Origin: Brevundimonas sp. A19_0
GTDB taxonomy: Bacteria; Pseudomonadota; Alphaproteobacteria; Caulobacterales; Caulobacteraceae
DNA length: 64,000 nt
NCBI RefSeq assembly: GCF_017744255.1
Contig: NZ_JAGHQP010000013.1
Span: 19,458 to 83,457, forward strand
Direction: 5' to 3'
Shown: piece after piece, positions 25,211 through 33,592 of the stretch
Layout of the letters: each line of letters opens with the position of its first letter
Position numbering within the stretch: position 1 is the stretch's first letter
Made by a program: the position numbers and the translations under genes
The notes under the pieces: model-generated
Seen by the model: only the letters and a program-made list of their open reading frames with translations
What the model was told of the DNA's origin: nothing
Database searches by the model: none

Positions 25211-25755
25211 GCGTCGTCGCGCGTCGTTCGGGGGCGACCGTACAGGGTCTTGAGGTCGGCCAGTTCGACGAAGTCGTCGGCCTGACGGCGCAGCTCGTCG
25301 GCGATGTGCGGGGGCTGGGTCTTCATGGTCGAGACCACGGACACCCGGCACCCTTCGCTTTGCACGGCCTGGACCAGCCGGCGGAAATCGCCATCGCCCG
25401 AGAACAGCACCGCGTGATCCAGCCGGGGCGCCAGTTGCATCATGTCGACGGCGATCTCGACGTCCATATTGCCCTTCATCCGGCTGTGCCCCGAGGCATC
25501 CGTGAAGCGTCGGACCGGCTTGGTCACGGTCGAAAAACCGTTGTAGCCCAGCCAGTCGACCAGCGGCCGCACGGGCGAGAACTCCTCGCCCTCGACCACG
25601 GCGGTGTAGTAGTAGGCGCGGACGAAGCGCGAGCGCTCGCGCACATCATCCAGCATGGCCTTGAAGTCGAGATCGAAATTCAGCGAACGCACGGCCGCGT
25701 GCAGGTTCGATCCGTCAATGAACAGCGCCAGCCGTTCGTCGGGGTACAGGTGCAT
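25207..25755 (-). CDS. NYN-domain protein (LabA/DUF88 family), probable RNase
   Basis: The 182-residue protein belongs to the NYN group of PIN-like nucleases. The acidic active-site pattern is visible: FIDGSNLHA with D14, a central KGNMDVEIAVDMM acidic stretch and SGDGDF near residue 120. Such proteins are metal-dependent single-strand RNases or nucleic-acid binding regulators. The ATG at 25755 opens the conserved RLALFIDGSN region; frames further upstream are antisense to folK. It is coupled by ATGA overlap to the uracil-DNA glycosylase and divergent from folK by 51 bases. Confidence 0.87.
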   Translation of the reverse strand: MHLYPDERLALFIDGSNLHAAVRSLNFDLDFKAMLDDVRERSRFVRAYYYTAVVEGEEFSPVRPLVDWLGYNGFSTVTKPVRRFTDASGHSRMKGNMDVEIAVDMMQLAPRLDHAVLFSGDGDFRRLVQAVQSEGCRVSVVSTMKTQPPHIADELRRQADDFVELADLKTLYGRPRTTRDDA

Positions 25756-25806
25756 GACAATGCCCTTTAAAAAATGCGCGGGCGCGCGAGGCACCCGGGA
25801 GACAAT

Positions 25807-26301
25807 ATGAATACCCCTGTCATCGTCGCACTCGGCAGCAATGACAAGGGGGCGTGGGCCGATATTCCGGCCCTGCTGGAGGCCGCCATGGTGGAACTGG
25901 CGGGCGCAGGAGTGGTGGTACAGGCTCGCTCGCGCTGGTGGCGGTCGGCCGCCTGGCCCGACCCCGCCGATCCGGCCTTTCTGAACGGCGTGGTCCAGGG
26001 CGAATGGTCGGGCACGGCCGAAGCGCTGATGGCCGCGCTTTCCAACATCGAGGACCGGTTCGCTCGACGTCGATCGGTGCGCAACGCCCCCCGTACCCTC
26101 GACCTGGACCTGATCGACTTCGGCGGGCAGGTGGCCGACGGGCCCGACCTGATCCTGCCCCATCCCCGGGCGGCCGAGCGGCTGTTCGTCATGGGGCCGC
26201 TGGCCGAGATCGCCCCGGACTGGCGCCATCCGGTGCTTGGCGTCACGGCCGGTGAGCTGGCGGCCGAGGCCGCCGTCGGTCGGGATGCGGTTCCGGAGTA
26301 G
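25807..26301 (+). CDS. folK: 2-amino-4-hydroxy-6-hydroxymethyldihydropteridine pyrophosphokinase
   Basis: The 164-residue protein transfers pyrophosphate from ATP to hydroxymethyldihydropterin in folate synthesis. The N-terminal VIVALGSND and the signature RNAPRTLDLDLIDFGG (about 97-112) are diagnostic; LPHPRAAERLFVMGPLAEIAP also matches. GGGAG-type Shine-Dalgarno lies six bases before the ATG. The other folate genes are not in the window. Confidence 0.94.
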   Translation: MNTPVIVALGSNDKGAWADIPALLEAAMVELAGAGVVVQARSRWWRSAAWPDPADPAFLNGVVQGEWSGTAEALMAALSNIEDRFARRRSVRNAPRTLDLDLIDFGGQVADGPDLILPHPRAAERLFVMGPLAEIAPDWRHPVLGVTAGELAAEAAVGRDAVPE

Positions 26302-26335
26302 TCGCCAGGGACGCCTCATTCCTGCCGATGTGGCG

Positions 26336-26364
26336 TTGCACAATCGGCCTGAACCCTATATTTT
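26336..26364 (+). promoter_or_regulatory. Probable promoter of rpoZ-rsh operon
   Basis: TTGCAC (26336-26341) and TATTTT (26359-26364) are 17 bases apart; a TATATT two bases earlier is an overlapping -10. It lies 31 bases before the rpoZ start codon in an otherwise GC-rich gap of 93 bases. Confidence 0.5.
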
Positions 26365-26394
26365 GTCAGGTTCTCCCAGAGTTCGAGGAAATTC

Positions 26395-26754
26395 ATGGCG
26401 CGCGTCACTGTCGAAGACTGCATCGAGAAGGTGCCGAACCGGTTCGGCCTGGTCCTGCTGGCCGGTCACCGGGCCCGCAACATCGCCAAGGGCGAGGCGC
26501 TGACCATCGATCGCGACAACGACAAGAACCCGGTCGTCGCCCTGCGCGAACTGGCCGACGACACCGTGTCGCCGGACGAGCTGTCGGAGCACCTGATCAC
26601 CACCCTGCAACGGGTCGACGAGCGCACCGAGGCCGAGGATGAGGCCGAGACCCGCGCCCTGCTGGCCGAGCCGCAGCACATGAACATGGCCGAGGCCGAG
26701 CTGATCCGCGCGCTGCAAAGCGACCGCGACGGTGGCCAGGAGGAGCGCTACTGA
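26395..26754 (+). CDS. rpoZ: DNA-directed RNA polymerase omega subunit
   Basis: The 119-residue protein is the omega subunit, which helps fold and hold the beta-prime subunit (rpoC, 51.1 kb) and forms part of one ppGpp site on the enzyme. [23 protein letters not shown] and [10 protein letters not shown] are the conserved helices. The acidic C-terminal extension is typical of alphaproteobacteria. It precedes the rsh gene, the same pairing as E. coli rpoZ-spoT. GAGGAA lies five bases before the start. Confidence 0.97.
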   Translation: MARVTVEDCIEKVPNRFGLVLLAGHRARNIAKGEALTIDRDNDKNPVVALRELADDTVSPDELSEHLITTLQRVDERTEAEDEAETRALLAEPQHMNMAEAELIRALQSDRDGGQEERY

Positions 26755-26834
26755 CAGCGGAACCGAACACAGTTGTTCCCCTCCGCCCGAAGCGGTCCCG
26801 TACCGCACCGGTAGCCAAACTTGCCGAAACTGAA

Positions 26835-29039
26835 ATGCCCGCCACTGCGGCCCCCGAGCGGCCGCAGGGCGAGCGCATGCGCGTGCTTCGCCAGTTCGAA
26901 CTGGTGGAGATGGTCAAGGCCTATGACCCGTCCGCCGACGAGGCCCTGATCAACAAGGCCTATGTCTATGCGATGAAGATGCACGGCTCGCAGCTGCGGG
27001 CCTCGGGCGACCCCTATTTCGCCCACCCCATCCAGGTGGCCGGCATCCTGACCGACTACCGGCTGGACACGGCCACCATCGTCACCGCCCTGCTACACGA
27101 TGTGGTCGAGGACACCTCGGCCACCCGTGACGACATCGCCAGCCTGTTCGGCGAGGAGGTGGCCGGCCTGGTCGAGGGCGTGACCAAGCTGAGCCGTCTC
27201 GAGCTACAGGCCGAGCACACCCGCCAGGCCGAGAACCTGCGGAAATTCATCCTGGCCATCAGCCGCGACGTGCGGGTGCTGCTGGTCAAGCTGGCGGATC
27301 GTCTGCACAACATGCGGACGCTGCAATACGTCAAACCGGAAAAGCGGGAACGCATCAGCCGCGAGACCCTCGAGGTCTATGCGCCGCTGGGCCGCTCGAT
27401 CGGCATCCACTCCATCGCGCTTGAGCTGGAAGAGCTGGCGTTCGAGCATCTGAACCCCATCGCCCACAACGCCATCAAGCGTCGCTTGGACGCCCTCAAG
27501 CAGGAACAGGGCAGTGCGCTGGAGGATGTGGCGCAGGAGGTCCAGGACGTGCTGGCCGACAAGGGCGTCGACGCCGAGGTGATCGGCCGCCAGAAGACGC
27601 CCTATTCGATCTGGCGAAAGCTGCAGCGCAAGTCGGTGGGATTCTCGACCCTGTCGGACATCTATGCCTTCCGCGTGCTCGTAGAGAGCGAGGACGACTG
27701 TTACCGCGCGCTGGGGGTGATCCACCGCGCCTGGCGGATGGTGCCGGACCGGTTCAAGGATTTCATCTCGACTCCCAAGTCGAACAACTATCGCTCGCTG
27801 CACACCACCCTGATCGGCAAGGGCGGGGTGCGGATCGAGATCCAGATCCGGACCCGGGAGATGGACCGCATCGCCGAGGACGGCGTGGCGGCGCACTGGC
27901 GCTACAAGAACAAGTCCTACGGCTTCGACCGCGAGGCGATGGAACGGTCGGGCGGGCGCGATCCTCTGGATAACCTCCGCCGGCTGGTACAGGTGATCGA
28001 GACCGGCGAGGGCGGCGACGACTGGGTCGAGCACGCCAAGCTGGAGATGTTCCTCGACCAGGTGTTTGTCTTCACGCCCAAGGGGCAGCTGATCACCCTG
28101 CCGCGCGGGGCCATGCCGCTCGACTTCGCCTATGCCGTGCACACCGAGGTCGGCGAGACGGCCGTCGGGGTGAAGATCAACGGCGAGCTCAAGCCGATGC
28201 GCACCCAGCTGATTAACGGCGATGTGGTCGAGATCATCCGGGGCACCAAGCCCGAGGTGCCGGTGGACTGGCGCTCGCTGACGGTCACGGGCCGCGCGCG
28301 GTCGTCGATCCGGCGCACCATCCGCAGCTCCGAGCGCGACGAGTTCCAGAAGCTGGGCAAGACAACGCTGGAACAGACCCTGTCCCGCGCCGGCAAGAAA
28401 CTGGCCGATCTGGCGCTGAAGCCGGTGCTGGAAACCCTGTCGATCGAGACCGAGGAGGCCCTGTTCGAGGCGATCGGGCGCGGCCAGGTGCAGGCGACGC
28501 GCGTGGTCGAAATCCTGTTCCCGGCGCTGAAGGGTCAGGTGAAGCCCGCCCATGACCGCCGCCGGATCGAGGAGAGCGAGGCGTCTCTCTATGTGCGCGG
28601 CAGCGGCCTGACGCCGGGCATCAGCATCCATTTCGGCCACTGCTGCTCGCCTCTGCCCGGGGACCGGATCGTCGGCATCCTCGAGCCGGAGAAGGGCCTG
28701 ACCGTTCACACCATCGACTGCGGCCGGCTGGTGGAGTTCAGCGACGACGACAGCCTGTGGCAGGACCTGCAGTGGACACCGCGCGCCGAGATGAACGCCA
28801 CGGCGGCCTCGCGGCTGAAGGCCACCATTCGCAATGCGCCGGGCGTGCTGGGGCAGGTCGCGACCCAGATCGGCGAGGCGGGCGGCAACATCCTTAATCT
28901 GGTCATGACCCACCGCCAGCAGGACTTCTTTGACGTCGAGATCGATGTCGAGGTGCGCGATGCCCGCCATGCCACCACCCTGATGGCGGCCCTGCGCGCC
29001 AATGCCTTCGTCGATTCGGTCGAGCGCGTTCGCGGCTGA
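26835..29039 (+). CDS. Bifunctional (p)ppGpp synthetase/hydrolase Rsh (RelA/SpoT homologue)
   Basis: The up-to-734-residue protein makes and destroys the alarmone (p)ppGpp. The HD hydrolase domain has LLHDVVEDT with H88/D89; the synthetase domain has SNNYRSLHTTLIG near residue 320. A TGS domain (VFVFTPKGQLITLPRG) and a C-terminal ACT domain follow, with a Cys-rich segment HFGHCCSPLPGD. Both catalytic domains look intact, so it is the single bifunctional enzyme usual in alphaproteobacteria. The ATG at 26877, preceded by CAGGGCGAG, is an equally good or better start. The LOG gene begins in its stop codon (TGATG). Confidence 0.96.
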   Translation: MPATAAPERPQGERMRVLRQFELVEMVKAYDPSADEALINKAYVYAMKMHGSQLRASGDPYFAHPIQVAGILTDYRLDTATIVTALLHDVVEDTSATRDDIASLFGEEVAGLVEGVTKLSRLELQAEHTRQAENLRKFILAISRDVRVLLVKLADRLHNMRTLQYVKPEKRERISRETLEVYAPLGRSIGIHSIALELEELAFEHLNPIAHNAIKRRLDALKQEQGSALEDVAQEVQDVLADKGVDAEVIGRQKTPYSIWRKLQRKSVGFSTLSDIYAFRVLVESEDDCYRALGVIHRAWRMVPDRFKDFISTPKSNNYRSLHTTLIGKGGVRIEIQIRTREMDRIAEDGVAAHWRYKNKSYGFDREAMERSGGRDPLDNLRRLVQVIETGEGGDDWVEHAKLEMFLDQVFVFTPKGQLITLPRGAMPLDFAYAVHTEVGETAVGVKINGELKPMRTQLINGDVVEIIRGTKPEVPVDWRSLTVTGRARSSIRRTIRSSERDEFQKLGKTTLEQTLSRAGKKLADLALKPVLETLSIETEEALFEAIGRGQVQATRVVEILFPALKGQVKPAHDRRRIEESEASLYVRGSGLTPGISIHFGHCCSPLPGDRIVGILEPEKGLTVHTIDCGRLVEFSDDDSLWQDLQWTPRAEMNATAASRLKATIRNAPGVLGQVATQIGEAGGNILNLVMTHRQQDFFDVEIDVEVRDARHATTLMAALRANAFVDSVERVRG

Positions 29040-29797
29040 TGACAGACGAAACGCCTGACAATACGGCCCAGATGGCCTCGCCGTCCTACCGGCTGCCGGC
29101 TCTGGATCAGGACTTCCTGCTGGGCGACTCCATGCGCGGGGTGCGGTTCCTGCTGGAATACGCCAAGGCCGAGGAGGCGCTCAGGGCCTGGGGCGTGCGC
29201 TCCACCATCGTTGTCTTCGGCAGTGCGCGGGTGAAGCCGGGCCAGCCCTGGTACGAGACGGCGCGGGCCTTCGGTCGGCTGGCGTCGGAACGGGGCGGGG
29301 CGCTGGACGGCGAGGTCGGCGATCTGCGCAATAATGTCATCGCCACCGGCGGCGGCCCGGGCGTCATGGAGGCGGCCAACCGCGGCGCCATGGAGATCGG
29401 CGCTCCCTCGGTCGGCTTCAACATCACCCTGCCGCATGAGCAGGAGCCCAATGCCTGGTCGACACCGGAGCTGACGTTCCGCTTCCACTATTTCGCCATG
29501 CGCAAGATGCATCTGGCGATGCGGGCCAATGCACTGGTGGTCTTCCCCGGCGGCTTCGGCACCTTTGACGAGCTGTTCGAGCTGCTGACCCTACGCCAGA
29601 CCGACAAGGCGCCCCCCATTCCGATCGTGCTGGTCGATCGCGACTACTGGACCACGGTGATCAATTTCGAGGCCCTGGCCGAGCACGGCATGATCGCCCG
29701 CAGGGATCTGGACCTGATGGGCTTTGCCGACGATGCCGAGGGAATCTGGCGCGAACTGCTGGTCCGGGGGCTGAAACCGCACGAGAACCTCGAATAG
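29039..29797 (+). CDS. LOG-family (TIGR00730) protein, long form
   Basis: The 252-residue protein has the LOG motif FPGGFGTFDELFELLT (about 169-184) and an upstream TGGGPGVMEAANRGA nucleotide-binding loop. It is longer at the N-terminus than the family member at 3861-4466 and belongs to a different branch. It should hydrolyse nucleoside monophosphates to free base. Its ATG shares one base with the rsh stop, suggesting that alarmone and nucleotide metabolism are expressed together; that functional tie is inference. Confidence 0.88.
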   Translation: MTDETPDNTAQMASPSYRLPALDQDFLLGDSMRGVRFLLEYAKAEEALRAWGVRSTIVVFGSARVKPGQPWYETARAFGRLASERGGALDGEVGDLRNNVIATGGGPGVMEAANRGAMEIGAPSVGFNITLPHEQEPNAWSTPELTFRFHYFAMRKMHLAMRANALVVFPGGFGTFDELFELLTLRQTDKAPPIPIVLVDRDYWTTVINFEALAEHGMIARRDLDLMGFADDAEGIWRELLVRGLKPHENLE

Positions 29798-29848
29798 GGC
29801 TCCGCTTCGCCCTTTCCTCGGCCCGTCGGTGGGGGCTAGAAACGGCCC

Positions 29849-30436
29849 ATGAACACTGAAGACGTCCTCTCCGAATTTCGCGATGCCGGTGCCCTGCGCG
29901 AGGGGCATTTCGTCCTGTCCTCGGGCCTGCACAGCCCGGTCTTCCTGCAGAAGAACCTGGTTTTCATGGACGGGGACCGCTGCGAACGCCTGTGCAAGGC
30001 GCTGGCCGGGAAGATTACGGCGACGGTCGGGCCGGTTAATGTGGCCATCTCGCCGGCCGTGGGGGGCATCATCCCCGGCTATGAGACGGCCCGTCATCTG
30101 AAGGTCCGGTCGCTGTACGTCGAGCGCGAGGGGGGTGAGTTCAAACTGCGCCGCGGCTTTTCCGTCGAGCCGGGCGAGCGCGTCGTCATGGTCGAGGATA
30201 TCGTGACCACCGGCCTGTCCTCGCGCGAATGCATCGCGGCGATTCAGAAGGCGGGTGGCGAGGTCGTGGCTGCGGCCTGTATCGTCGACCGGTCCGGGGG
30301 CAAGGCCGATGTGGGCGTGCCGCTGATCGCCTTGGCGACCCTGGATGTGCCCGCCTATCCCGCCGACGCCCTGCCGCCCGAACTGGCGGCCCAGCCGGTC
30401 GAGGATCCGGGCAGCCGCAGACTGGCGAAGGGATAG
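29849..30436 (+). CDS. pyrE: Orotate phosphoribosyltransferase
   Basis: The 195-residue enzyme joins orotate to PRPP, making OMP in pyrimidine synthesis. The PRPP-binding motif is [14 protein letters not shown] (about 112-125). [18 protein letters not shown] is the N-terminal substrate segment. Its length fits the shorter alphaproteobacterial type. It is followed three bases later by pdxJ. Confidence 0.95.
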   Translation: MNTEDVLSEFRDAGALREGHFVLSSGLHSPVFLQKNLVFMDGDRCERLCKALAGKITATVGPVNVAISPAVGGIIPGYETARHLKVRSLYVEREGGEFKLRRGFSVEPGERVVMVEDIVTTGLSSRECIAAIQKAGGEVVAAACIVDRSGGKADVGVPLIALATLDVPAYPADALPPELAAQPVEDPGSRRLAKG

Positions 30437-30439
30437 ACC

Positions 30440-31180
30440 ATGGCCGAGCGCATGCGTCTGGGCGTCAATATCGACCATGTGGCCACGGTGCGGAACGCGC
30501 GCGGCGGCCAGCATCCCGACCCGGTGCGGGCGGCCGAACAGGCGCTTGCGGCCGGGGCTGACGGCATCACCGCCCACCTGCGCGAGGACCGCCGCCACAT
30601 CACCGACGCCGACATCGAGGCGCTGAGCGCGCTCTGCGCCACCGCAGGTCGCCCGCTGAACCTGGAGATGGCCCTGACGCAGGAGATGTTCGAGATTGCG
30701 ATGCGCCATCGCCCGCACGCCGTCTGCATCGTGCCCGAGCGCCGCGAGGAGGTGACCACCGAGGGTGGGCTGAACGTTCGGGCCAACCTCAGCCAGCTGT
30801 TCTTTCCGGTGCAGCAGCTGAAGGAGGCGGGCATCCGCGTCTCCCTGTTCATCGACCCCTCGAAGGAACAGGTCATGGCGGCCACCGGCGTGGGTGCCCA
30901 GGTGGTCGAGTTCCACACCGGCCGCTACTGCCATGCGGAAGGGGACAGGCGTCGCGCGGCGTTTGAGGAACTCACCGCTGCTGTCGAGATGGCGGACGCG
31001 GTGGGCCTTGAGGTCCACGCGGGTCACGGGCTGGACTATGAGACCGCCGCCGAGGTCGCGACCTTGCCGCAGGTGCGTGAGCTGAACATCGGCCATTTCC
31101 TGATCGGCGAGGCCATCTTCATCGGGCTGGATGCCGCCATAGCGCGCATGCGCGAGGCCATCGACGGAGCGGCCCGTTGA
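30440..31180 (+). CDS. pdxJ: Pyridoxine 5'-phosphate synthase
   Basis: The 246-residue TIM-barrel enzyme condenses 1-deoxyxylulose 5-phosphate with the PdxA product to make pyridoxine 5'-phosphate. [17 protein letters not shown] opens the protein, with [11 protein letters not shown] and a C-terminal [16 protein letters not shown] phosphate-binding segment. The partner gene pdxA is 5.4 kb away on the opposite strand. Its stop overlaps the acpS start (TTGA). Confidence 0.97.
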   Translation: MAERMRLGVNIDHVATVRNARGGQHPDPVRAAEQALAAGADGITAHLREDRRHITDADIEALSALCATAGRPLNLEMALTQEMFEIAMRHRPHAVCIVPERREEVTTEGGLNVRANLSQLFFPVQQLKEAGIRVSLFIDPSKEQVMAATGVGAQVVEFHTGRYCHAEGDRRRAAFEELTAAVEMADAVGLEVHAGHGLDYETAAEVATLPQVRELNIGHFLIGEAIFIGLDAAIARMREAIDGAAR

Positions 31181-31578
31181 TCGTCGGCGTCGGCGCCGAT
31201 CTGTGCGACATCCGCCGGATCCAGACCTCGCTGGACCGGTTCGGGGAGCGCTTCAAGAACCGCTGCTTCACCGATCTGGAACGCACCCGCTCTGACCGTA
31301 AGCCCGACCCCGCGTGGAGCTATGCCAAGCGCTTCGCGGCCAAGGAGGCCTGTGCCAAGGCGCTGGGCACCGGCATGCGCGCGGATGTCTACTGGCGCGA
31401 CATGGGGGTGGTGAACCTGCCCAGCGGGCGACCGACCCTGAAATTAACCGGCCACGCGGCCGAGCATCTGGCCCGACTGACACCGTCCGGCCACACTCCG
31501 AATATCCATTTGACGCTCAGCGACGAGCATCCCTACGCACTCGCCTTCGTGGTGATCGAAGTCTTGCCCGTCACATAA
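31177..31578 (+). CDS. acpS: Holo-[acyl-carrier-protein] synthase
   Basis: The 133-residue enzyme transfers 4'-phosphopantetheine from CoA to apo-[16 protein letters not shown] contains the metal-binding Asp, and [15 protein letters not shown] the second conserved segment. The start is TTG, sharing four bases with the pdxJ stop; no better start exists before the conserved IVGVGADLC. The order pdxJ-acpS-lepB-rnc-era is a well known conserved cluster. Confidence 0.95.
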   Translation: MIVGVGADLCDIRRIQTSLDRFGERFKNRCFTDLERTRSDRKPDPAWSYAKRFAAKEACAKALGTGMRADVYWRDMGVVNLPSGRPTLKLTGHAAEHLARLTPSGHTPNIHLTLSDEHPYALAFVVIEVLPVT

Positions 31579-31630
31579 TCAGGCTATAGGCCTTGCACGC
31601 CTGTGCGCGCGCACACCGGGGGTTTCTGCC

Positions 31631-32872
31631 ATGACTGAAGAAAACAAGACGACCGAAACGGACGATCACGCCTCGCACGAAGCGCCGCCCGCGCCGGTCG
31701 AAACCGACACGCCGGAGGCCGGCGCAGCGACCGGTGCCGAGGCCGAGCCGGCCGACGCCGACACCCCCGAAGAGGCGCACGATGCGCCGTCTCATGACGC
31801 GGCCCATGAAGAGCCTCACGAAGAGCCTGCGGTCGAGCCCGAGCCGGAAGTCGAACCCGAGGTCGAGCCCGTCGTCGTGCCGGCAGAGGCCGCCGAGCCG
31901 GCGGCCGCGCACGAGCCTGAGCCTGAGCCTGCGCACGAACATGCCCCTGAGCCGGAACACACGTCGGAACCGGCGCCCCTGCCGGCTGAGCCGATTGCGG
32001 CCGCCGCGGCCCTGGCTGCTGCCTCGTCCGGTGCCGAGGCCTCTTCGTCGCGCCGCCCGGTCTGGAGCGACGAAGGCGACGCCCCCGATCACAGCGGCGA
32101 CGATGATGACGATAACGGCGACGATTCCGACGGCGGCAAGACCAAGAACGAGGGTCTGGAGATCCTGAAGACGGTGGTCATCGCCCTGGTCATCGCCATC
32201 CTGCTGCGGATCTTCCTGTTCCAGCCCTTCACCATCCCGTCGGCCTCGATGGAGCCGAATCTTTACGAGGGCGACTACATCGTCGTGTCCAAGTGGACCT
32301 ACGGCTATTCGAAGCACGCCATCCCCTACAGCCCGCCGCTGTTCGAGGGCCGCATCATGAACAATGCGCCCGAGCGCGGGGACATCGTCGTCTTCAAGCT
32401 GCCGCGCGACAACAAGACCGACTACATCAAGCGGGTGATCGGCCTGCCGGGCGATCGGGTGCAGATGATCAACAATGTGCTGCACATCAACGGTACGGCG
32501 GTCGAGGACGTGCTCATCAGCTCTTCGGAAGTGTCCGAGATGTTCGACGGCCAGACCGCGACCCAGCTGCGCGAGACCCTGCCGGGCGGGCGTACCTTCA
32601 CCATCCAGGACTTTGGTCCGAACTACAGCCTCGACAACACGCCGGTGTTCGAGGTGCCCGAGGGCTACTACTTCATGATGGGCGACAACCGCGATAACTC
32701 GATCGACAGCCGCGAGCAGTCGGCCATGGGCGTCGGCCTGGTCCCTGAGGAGAACCTGATCGGCAAGGCCGAGATGATCCTCTTCTCGTGGCATGAGGGC
32801 GCGTCGCTGTGGAATCCGGTCAGCTGGTTCAGCAAGGTTCGTCTGGACCGCTTCTTCACCGTCCTGAAGTAG
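31631..32872 (+). CDS. lepB: Signal peptidase I with long acidic N-terminal extension
   Basis: The C-terminal half is a normal type I signal peptidase, which cleaves preprotein signal peptides at the outer face of the inner membrane. One transmembrane helix (about 178-200) precedes the catalytic Ser206 in PSASMEP; the general-base Lys267 is in DYIKRVIGLPGD, and GDNRDNSIDSR is box E. The first about 177 residues are unusual: rich in Glu, Pro, Ala and His, with runs such as EPEPEVEPEVEPVV, predicted disordered and cytoplasmic. The ATG at 31631 is the first start in the frame; a start at the helix would also give a working enzyme, so the extension may vary between relatives. Confidence 0.93.
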   Translation: MTEENKTTETDDHASHEAPPAPVETDTPEAGAATGAEAEPADADTPEEAHDAPSHDAAHEEPHEEPAVEPEPEVEPEVEPVVVPAEAAEPAAAHEPEPEPAHEHAPEPEHTSEPAPLPAEPIAAAAALAAASSGAEASSSRRPVWSDEGDAPDHSGDDDDDNGDDSDGGKTKNEGLEILKTVVIALVIAILLRIFLFQPFTIPSASMEPNLYEGDYIVVSKWTYGYSKHAIPYSPPLFEGRIMNNAPERGDIVVFKLPRDNKTDYIKRVIGLPGDRVQMINNVLHINGTAVEDVLISSSEVSEMFDGQTATQLRETLPGGRTFTIQDFGPNYSLDNTPVFEVPEGYYFMMGDNRDNSIDSREQSAMGVGLVPEENLIGKAEMILFSWHEGASLWNPVSWFSKVRLDRFFTVLK

Positions 32873-32875
32873 GGA

Positions 32876-33592
32876 ATGACGGATCGCCGCAGTGAAGCTG
32901 TCCAGGCACTGACCCGGACCCTGGGTCACGCGTTTCACGACCCCTCGCTGCTGGAGCGTGCCCTGACCCACCCCAGCGTGGGCGAGGGCGCGGCCCACGA
33001 TGCCGTCGGTCGGCCCATTCTGGACAACCAGAGGCTGGAGTTCTTCGGCGACCGGGTGCTGGGGCTGCTGGTGGCCGAGCGGCTGATGCGCGACTTCCCC
33101 CAGGCAAACGAGGGCGAAATGTCCTCGCGCCTGCACGGACTGGTCGACCGGTCGGCCTGTGCTCGCGTGGGCGAGGCCGCAGGCGTCGGACCGGCCCTGC
33201 GCATGTCGGCGGGCGAGAGCAAACAGGGGGGGCGCCGTCGCGACGGCATCCTCGCCGATGCGGTCGAGGCCATCCTGGCGGCGGTCTATTTCGACGGGGG
33301 GATCGACGCGGCCCGTGCGGTGTTCGAGCGCCTGTGGAAGGCCGAGCTGGCCAACCCGTCCTCGCGCAGCCACAGCAATCCGAAATCGGCCCTGCAGGAG
33401 TGGTCTCTGAAGGTCGGCCGCGGGCTTCCGGCCTATCGCGTGGTGGACCGGACCGGCAGCGATCACGCCCCGACCTTCCGGGTCGAGGTGACGATCTCCG
33501 GCACCGATGGCTTGACCGCGGAGGGCCGATCGCGTCAGGAGGCGGAGAAAGCGGCCGCCCTGGCCCTTATGCAGCGTGAAGGCGTGATTTGA
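32876..33592 (+). CDS. rnc: Ribonuclease III
   Basis: The 238-residue enzyme cuts double-stranded RNA, including rRNA precursors. The catalytic domain carries NQRLEFFGDRVL (51-62), with E55 and D59 as metal ligands, and ILADAVEAILAAVYFDGG as the second acidic cluster. A C-terminal double-stranded RNA-binding domain runs from about 165. At position 52 the usual Glu of NERLEF is Gln. The ATG lies three bases after lepB, with GGGA spanning the stop codon. It overlaps era by TTGA. Confidence 0.94.
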   Translation: MTDRRSEAVQALTRTLGHAFHDPSLLERALTHPSVGEGAAHDAVGRPILDNQRLEFFGDRVLGLLVAERLMRDFPQANEGEMSSRLHGLVDRSACARVGEAAGVGPALRMSAGESKQGGRRRDGILADAVEAILAAVYFDGGIDAARAVFERLWKAELANPSSRSHSNPKSALQEWSLKVGRGLPAYRVVDRTGSDHAPTFRVEVTISGTDGLTAEGRSRQEAEKAAALALMQREGVI

